Origin: Lachnospiraceae bacterium
Lineage (GTDB): Bacteria; Bacillota; Clostridia; Lachnospirales; Lachnospiraceae
Direction: 5' to 3'
Assembly: GCA_017503735.1 (NCBI GenBank)
Contig: JAFVSN010000031.1
Coordinates: 180,882 to 244,881 of the forward strand
Length of the DNA: 64,000 nucleotides
Positions within the stretch are counted from its first letter, which is position 1; each line of letters begins with the position of its first letter. The translations under genes were made by a program, and so were the position numbers. A model generated the notes under the pieces. It was not told where the DNA came from. It worked only from the letters and a program-made list of their open reading frames with translations, and did no database searches. Positions 59,512 to 64,000 of this stretch are shown here, one piece after another.

Positions 59512-60807
59512 GTGTACAAAGAACTGATACAAGAAAGCATTGATTATATTGAAGATAATCTGAAGTGCGAGATTTCCGCGCAGGAATTAAGCGAAAAGGC
59601 CGGCTTTTCCTTGTTCCATTACTATCGCTTGTTTCAGACCGCGGTAGGGTTGCCGGTAATGCAGTATATTTTGCGCCGGAGATTATTAAACGCGATTTAT
59701 GAAATTAGTTGCGGGAGCAAAATGATTGATGTGGAATTACAGTACGGGTTTGAAACCCATGCGGGATTTTACAAGGCGTTTGTGCGTGAAATCGGATGTA
59801 CACCTGCACAGTATGTAAAACAGTATAAGGTGAAGAAGCCTTATCGGATTAACATTTTTAAGGAGGAACATATTATGGTCTCACATAAGAAAGTAACAGC
59901 GATTTTAAAGGCATGGGGATTGGAAAAAGAAACCGTCTCCGATATTTATTATGAAGGAACCGGCAACAAAAACGAATCCGCGGTTTACGTGGGAGAGGAC
60001 TATGTGCTGAAGTTTGCGGCAAATTTAGGTAAGCTCAAGAGCCATATCGCCATTTCCAAGGCATTGGAAAGCGTAGGTTTGTATGCAGCAACGCCGGTGG
60101 AAACTCCGGAAGGAGAAGAGTACATTGCGGATGGAGAACTATATTTCTGTTTGACAAAGCGTTTGGAAGGACAACAGATTCAAACAGGAGCCATGTACGA
60201 TGAGGGATTTTCGGAGAAAGCGCGTTTTATCGGGGAAGTCATCGGTCAGCTCAGCAAAGCATTGGAAAATGTGGAGGCTTTGGTGGAAGAAGCCGACATT
60301 TACGGAAGCGTAGTAAATTGGGCAATTCCGAAATTAAAAGGGAAGCTTACTGTTTCGGAGCAGGTGTTCCGGGACTATGAAGAAATCTTCGGTGCACTTT
60401 ATGAGAAGCTTCCGAAACAGGTCATTCACAGAGATCCGAATCCGGGCAATATTATTTTGGCGAAGGATAAATGGGGCTTCATCGACTTTGAACTGAGTGA
60501 GAAGAATGTCAGAATCTTTGATCCGTGCTATGCGGCAACCGCCATTTTATCCGAAAGCTTTGAGGCAGGGAATGAGGCGAAACTTGCAAAGTGGGTGCAG
60601 ATTTACAAGAACATTATCTACGGCTACGATACGGTTGTGAAGCTGTCCGAGGAGGAGAGAAAAGCGATTCCGTATGTGGTTTTATCCAATCAGTTGTTGG
60701 CTCTTGCATGGTTTGCGGGACAGGAAAAGTTCCGGGAGCTCTATGAAACCAACAAGAAGATGACCGAGTGGATGGTCAGCGTGTTTGAGGAGTTAAAGGT
60801 GGACTAA
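59512..60807 (+). CDS. AraC-type HTH fused to an APH-like kinase
   Basis: 431 residues from GTG 59512 (AAAGGAG upstream). N-terminal about 110 residues are an AraC HTH (FSLFHYYRLFQTAVGLPVMQ, then DVELQYGFETHAGFYKAFVR). The rest is an aminoglycoside phosphotransferase-like kinase: VLKFAANLG, catalytic VIHRDPNPGNIIL (His306, Asp308, Asn312) and metal-binding FIDFELSEKN. In the middle an ATG at 59875 with its own AAGGAGG (KEEHIMVSHKK) could yield a separate kinase protein from the same gene. Substrate unknown. Confidence 0.83.
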   Translation: MYKELIQESIDYIEDNLKCEISAQELSEKAGFSLFHYYRLFQTAVGLPVMQYILRRRLLNAIYEISCGSKMIDVELQYGFETHAGFYKAFVREIGCTPAQYVKQYKVKKPYRINIFKEEHIMVSHKKVTAILKAWGLEKETVSDIYYEGTGNKNESAVYVGEDYVLKFAANLGKLKSHIAISKALESVGLYAATPVETPEGEEYIADGELYFCLTKRLEGQQIQTGAMYDEGFSEKARFIGEVIGQLSKALENVEALVEEADIYGSVVNWAIPKLKGKLTVSEQVFRDYEEIFGALYEKLPKQVIHRDPNPGNIILAKDKWGFIDFELSEKNVRIFDPCYAATAILSESFEAGNEAKLAKWVQIYKNIIYGYDTVVKLSEEERKAIPYVVLSNQLLALAWFAGQEKFRELYETNKKMTEWMVSVFEELKVD

Positions 60808-60834
60808 GAATCCGGAACGGGGAAAGACGGAAAG

Positions 60835-60864
60835 ACACTTGCATGTTATGTGCAGGTGTTTTTC
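60835..60864 (+). terminator. Terminator after the AraC-kinase gene
   Basis: ACACTTGCA (60835-60843) pairs with TGCAGGTGT (60851-60859), then T run. Confidence 0.82.
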
Positions 60865-60884
60865 GTTTTTAGAAGACTTTTTTC

Positions 60885-60913
60885 TTGTACACATAGCTCT
60901 GATTTGATAAAAT
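60885..60913 (+). promoter_or_regulatory. Promoter of the ceramidase-like gene
   Basis: TTGTAC (60885-60890), 17-bp spacer, TAAAAT (60908-60913). Confidence 0.6.
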
Positions 60914-60960
60914 AATACTATGATTTGTATTGGGGAGCTACCACAAGGAGGGGAGAGTTC

Positions 60961-62223
60961 ATGTTAAAACTAGGTTATGCACAAGCGGATATTACGCCGG
61001 AAGAACCGTTGGAACTGGTAGGCTTTAACCGAGCGGATAATCTGTCCAAAGGCGTGGAAAGTTCCTTACTGGCGCAGGTATCGGTGTGGGAAGGTGAGGA
61101 GCGTTGCTGTCTGATTGCCGTGGACAGTCTCGGATTTATGAAGAACATGACGGATTTGTTGCGGGAGCGGGTATGTAAGGTGCTCGGCGTATCTAAGGAC
61201 AAGGTGATGGTGTGCTTTTCCCACACCCATGCGGCACCCAATGCCGATAGTGAGAAGCAGTACTTTGAGATGATATGTGACAAGGTGTCGGCAGCTGCCG
61301 TTCGAGCAATGGCTGATTTGAAAACGGTGAGCGTAGGATATGGAAACGCCGAAGTTGACATCGGTGTGAATCGGAGAGCCGGAGGGATAAAAGTGGACGA
61401 GCGGGCCGGATTTTTACTGGCGCAAGATGAAAAGACACAAAAGAACTGTTTGCTTCTGGTTCGCCTGACGGCACACGGGAATGTGTTAAAAGCCGATAAT
61501 TACCGGATCTCACCAGATTATTTTGGAGCGGTACGAGAGGTATTGCAAGAGCAATACGATTGTCCTGTCATGGTACTGCAAGGGGCTTCCGGAAATATTG
61601 CGCCGAAGTATTTTGACTCGGAGACGACTCCTGTTGATGCAAGGGGACCGGCCTTTATTCGGTCAAAAGATGCTTTACATAAAATGGCGGAGGAAGTTCG
61701 CGAAAAGCTTGCGGAGAGGATAGCGCGGATAACATTCACGGCAGATACAACCATGAGGATGTATTCCAAAGAAATGATGCTTTACGCCGAGGTTCCTTCT
61801 TCATCGGTTGCGGAAAAAATCGCATCGGAGGCAAAAGAATTGTGTGGAATTGGCGGCACGGAATGGCTGGCGGAAGTGAGCCGGTTGCGTGAATCGGGAG
61901 TTTGCAGACAAGAGGAAGGTGCGGAAGTACAGTATTTCTCCGTAGGGAACTGGTGCTTGTGCGGAGTACCGTATGAGCTGATGACAGAGTTTGCATTGGG
62001 CGGTGTAGAACGAACGGGAAATGAGTTCTTTTATATAAACGGTTATACCAACGGTTGCCTGTCTTATTTTCCGATGGAGGAAGAGTTTGATAAGGGCGGA
62101 TACGAGGTTTATTGGTCGATGCTGATTTATTACAAATATTTTCACCGGGTGTTCCCGTTTGAGCGGGAGTCGGGGGAAAAGTTACTTTATTTTATGGTTG
62201 AGAATGCTTTCAAAGACTGTTAA
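60961..62223 (+). CDS. Neutral/alkaline ceramidase N-terminal-like protein
   Basis: 420 residues. Family pattern: LGYAQADITPEEPLELVGF at the start, CLIAVDSLG, the metal region VMVCFSHTHAAPNA, and a later MVLQGASGNIAPKY. Bacterial homologues lack a signal peptide and often sit in carbohydrate loci, so true ceramidase activity is doubtful; an amidase or related hydrolase is as likely. Start at ATG 60961 after AAGGAGGGG; the frame is open 12 codons upstream. Confidence 0.8.
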   Translation: MLKLGYAQADITPEEPLELVGFNRADNLSKGVESSLLAQVSVWEGEERCCLIAVDSLGFMKNMTDLLRERVCKVLGVSKDKVMVCFSHTHAAPNADSEKQYFEMICDKVSAAAVRAMADLKTVSVGYGNAEVDIGVNRRAGGIKVDERAGFLLAQDEKTQKNCLLLVRLTAHGNVLKADNYRISPDYFGAVREVLQEQYDCPVMVLQGASGNIAPKYFDSETTPVDARGPAFIRSKDALHKMAEEVREKLAERIARITFTADTTMRMYSKEMMLYAEVPSSSVAEKIASEAKELCGIGGTEWLAEVSRLRESGVCRQEEGAEVQYFSVGNWCLCGVPYELMTEFALGGVERTGNEFFYINGYTNGCLSYFPMEEEFDKGGYEVYWSMLIYYKYFHRVFPFERESGEKLLYFMVENAFKDC

Positions 62224-62278
62224 AATAGAAATTGAGGGTTACGAAAAAAGAGAACGAATATCGAAAAGGAGAAGTTTT

Positions 62279-63064
62279 ATGGGCGTTATCAGGTACACAT
62301 TTTACTCGGAAGCTCTCAGAGAGCAGACCAACATTATGGCGATTGTGCCGTCTTTTGAACCATGGCGGCACAAAATGAGTGCAAAGGAGTTTTACGGAAT
62401 GTATCCGAAGCACAAGGTGCTCTACATATGTCACGGTGGTTCCGATGACAGTTCCTTATATCTTCGCAGAACGCGCATCGAGGAGTACGCAAACGAGCGG
62501 GATCTGATTGTGATTTTCCCGGAGGTACGGAACAGTTTTTACAGCAACATGGTGCGGGGAAAGAAGTATTTTACCTACCTGACGGAGGAGCTTCCGAAGG
62601 TAGTGGAAACTCTGTTTCCGGTATCGAATAAAAGAGAGGACCGGTATGTGCTGGGCAATTCCATGGGTTCCCACGGTGCCTTTAAGTGGGCGTTAAATTG
62701 TCCGGAGTATTTTGCGGCGGCAACGGGCATGTCCGGTGCGGGAGATTTGGAGGAGCTGGGCTTCTACGACAGAATGCCGGATCGTATCATCAATTCTTTC
62801 GGTACCCTTGAGGAGTACAGAGGAAGCTACAATGATTTTAAGTTCCTTTACAAGAAACATTTGGAAGAGGGTGTTTCCCTGCCGCGGCTTTATGCATGTT
62901 GCGGTACCGAGGACGGCTTCTATCCGGGGGCAAAGAAATTTGCGGTGGACGGGAAAGAAGCGGGCTTGCCGATTTTGTTTGAGGAAGGTCCGGGCGGACA
63001 TGACTGGGCGTTCTGGGACAAATGGCTTCCGGTTATGTTAGACCATATGTTAAAGGAGGATTAA
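62279..63064 (+). CDS. Alpha/beta-hydrolase esterase (EstA/esterase D type), copy 1
   Basis: 261 residues. KVLYICHGGSDDSSLYLR forms the oxyanion region, the nucleophile elbow is LGNSMGSHGAFKWAL (Ser128), an Asp lies near CCGTEDGFYP and the catalytic His in GGHDWAFWDKWL. Typical of acetyl-xylan or feruloyl esterase-like intracellular esterases. ATG 62279 follows AAAAGGAGAAG. Next to a close paralogue, 3 nt downstream. Confidence 0.88.
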   Translation: MGVIRYTFYSEALREQTNIMAIVPSFEPWRHKMSAKEFYGMYPKHKVLYICHGGSDDSSLYLRRTRIEEYANERDLIVIFPEVRNSFYSNMVRGKKYFTYLTEELPKVVETLFPVSNKREDRYVLGNSMGSHGAFKWALNCPEYFAAATGMSGAGDLEELGFYDRMPDRIINSFGTLEEYRGSYNDFKFLYKKHLEEGVSLPRLYACCGTEDGFYPGAKKFAVDGKEAGLPILFEEGPGGHDWAFWDKWLPVMLDHMLKED

Positions 63065-63067
63065 GTC

Positions 63068-63841
63068 ATGGGAATGCTTCATTTTGATTATTTGTCCCAG
63101 ACTTTGGGATATCATACCAATATTTATTTCATTCTGCCGGCGTGTACCCATGAGGGCAAGGCTCCGGCGGCAACCTTGTATTTGTTACATGGTGGTGGCG
63201 GGAACGGCATGGACTGGATTCGTTATACCTCCATTGAGCGGTATGCGGATAAGTACAACATTGCGGTGGTAATGCCGGAGGTGGATGGCAGTTGCTTTTA
63301 TGCGGACATGAAGCACGGCTACAACTATTTCACCTACCTGACGGAAGAAGTGGTGGCGGTGGCAGAGGGGCTTTTGCCGGTGAATAAGGAGCCGGAAAAG
63401 CGTTTGGTGGCCGGCCTTTCCATGGGTGGCTACGGTGCCTTTAAGTGGGCGTTTAATCGTCCGGATTTCTTTGCGGCAGCGGCAAACTTATCGGGAATTT
63501 CCTTTATCATGGATATTTTCGGCGGAAACGGTTTCGCGGCAAAGGATGCGGAAGATAAGTGCGGTCCGGTGGCTCTGAACTGGGGTAGCCTTGCAGAACT
63601 TCGCGGCAGTATGAGTGACTCCAAGGAATGGGTAGACAAAGCGGTTCGGGAAGGCACGAAGCTTCCGAAACTTTTTGCGGCCATCGGTACGGAAGATTAC
63701 AGCTACAAGCTTTCCTGCGACTATTTGCAGTATTGCAAGGAGCAGGGCATTGAAGTACACTACGAAGAAATGCCGGGACAGCATGAGTGGAGCGTTTGGG
63801 ATACCATGATTGAACGGTTTATGGCGTGGGTGTTGCAATAA
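63068..63841 (+). CDS. Alpha/beta-hydrolase esterase, copy 2
   Basis: 257 residues, clearly related to the preceding gene: LYLLHGGGGNGMDWIRYTS, nucleophile elbow AGLSMGGYGAFKWAF (Ser118), IGTEDYSY (Asp) and GQHEWSVWDTMI (His). It starts 3 nt after copy 1, so the pair is co-translated, likely from an old duplication with diverged substrate preference. Probably acts on acyl groups of sugars; specificity unknown. Confidence 0.88.
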   Translation: MGMLHFDYLSQTLGYHTNIYFILPACTHEGKAPAATLYLLHGGGGNGMDWIRYTSIERYADKYNIAVVMPEVDGSCFYADMKHGYNYFTYLTEEVVAVAEGLLPVNKEPEKRLVAGLSMGGYGAFKWAFNRPDFFAAAANLSGISFIMDIFGGNGFAAKDAEDKCGPVALNWGSLAELRGSMSDSKEWVDKAVREGTKLPKLFAAIGTEDYSYKLSCDYLQYCKEQGIEVHYEEMPGQHEWSVWDTMIERFMAWVLQ

Positions 63842-63960
63842 CAAAAGAGTGAACGGGAAAGAAAGAGCGGGGGATGCTACGGAGGATAGGTCCCTTGCTT
63901 TTGTTTGGTAGGGGAAATATATAAAGTTTAAAAAAAGTAGATGCAATAATAAAAGAGGTG

Positions 63961-63969
63961 TGGTATAAT
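63961..63969 (+). promoter_or_regulatory. Extended -10 promoter for a gene beyond the window
   Basis: TGGTATAAT (63961-63969), with ATGCAA as a weak -35 at 63941. A modest hairpin AGCGGGGGA/TCCCTTGCT (63866-63899) with a short T run precedes it and may end the esterase transcript. Confidence 0.45.
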
Positions 63970-64000
63970 GGGTAAAGGATAATAAAAGATTATCCGTCAC

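Overview
The window reads as a chromosomal segment of an anaerobic Gram-positive gut-type bacterium, most likely a Lachnospiraceae or related Clostridia. The signs are strong AGGAGG ribosome sites, TTGACA/TATAAT promoters, U-tailed hairpin terminators, a T-box leader, an FeFe-hydrogenase-like sensor, a clostridial 2[4Fe-4S] ferredoxin, a Bce-like ABC/two-component cassette and several plant-glycan enzymes. No taxon can be fixed without a search.

Region 1 (1-23.5 kb) is ordinary chromosome with moderate GC by eye. It holds the 3' part of uvrB, uvrA, an Fe-alcohol dehydrogenase, a hydrogenase-like/chemoreceptor fusion, a ferredoxin, a DUF1858 protein, tRNA-Trp, a DUF3737 beta-helix protein, a metallo-beta-lactamase-fold hydrolase, a YfbR-like HD nucleotidase, a HAD phosphatase, a lipoprotein, a long RsmH, an SGNH hydrolase, an ABC transporter with its two-component system, and a GH31 alpha-xylosidase.

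Region 2 (about 24.1-37.3 kb) is clearly AT-richer and is a defence island. It runs: a YTGPGGG octapeptide-repeat protein, two HEPN-like proteins, a Gabija pair (GajA-like OLD nuclease and GajB-like UD helicase), then one operon with an HTH protein, two m5C methyltransferases, a double-AAA McrB-like subunit, a LlaJI/McrC-like subunit and a Vsr mismatch endonuclease. The last operon has the layout of LlaJI/BsuMI-type restriction-modification. No integrase or attachment repeats were found.

Region 3 (37.3-64 kb) returns to chromosomal composition. It has a MutT-like NUDIX gene, sfsA, a broken toxin with an intact antitoxin, a xylan-type cluster (DUF1349, FMN oxidoreductase, GH120 beta-xylosidase, TIM-barrel isomerase), an ECF sigma factor with its probable anti-sigma, a second complete RelE-type toxin-antitoxin pair, an F420-ligase-like gene followed by a guaA lacking most of its glutaminase domain, a duplicated structured intergenic repeat, two kinase/MerR genes, a frameshifted PBECR4-type gene, a tyrosine-type T-box in front of a GNAT, two AraC-HTH fusion proteins, a ceramidase-like gene and two tandem esterases.

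Noncoding structure is unusually rich. There are at least three free-standing small-RNA candidates, each with its own promoter and terminator (23.6-23.8 kb minus, 38.7-38.8 kb minus, 38.9 kb plus), two leader-RNA candidates (45.7 kb, 56.0 kb), a T-box (56.8-57.1 kb), a run of trinucleotide-loop hairpins (9.2-9.4 kb) and a nested inverted repeat (8.74-8.98 kb).
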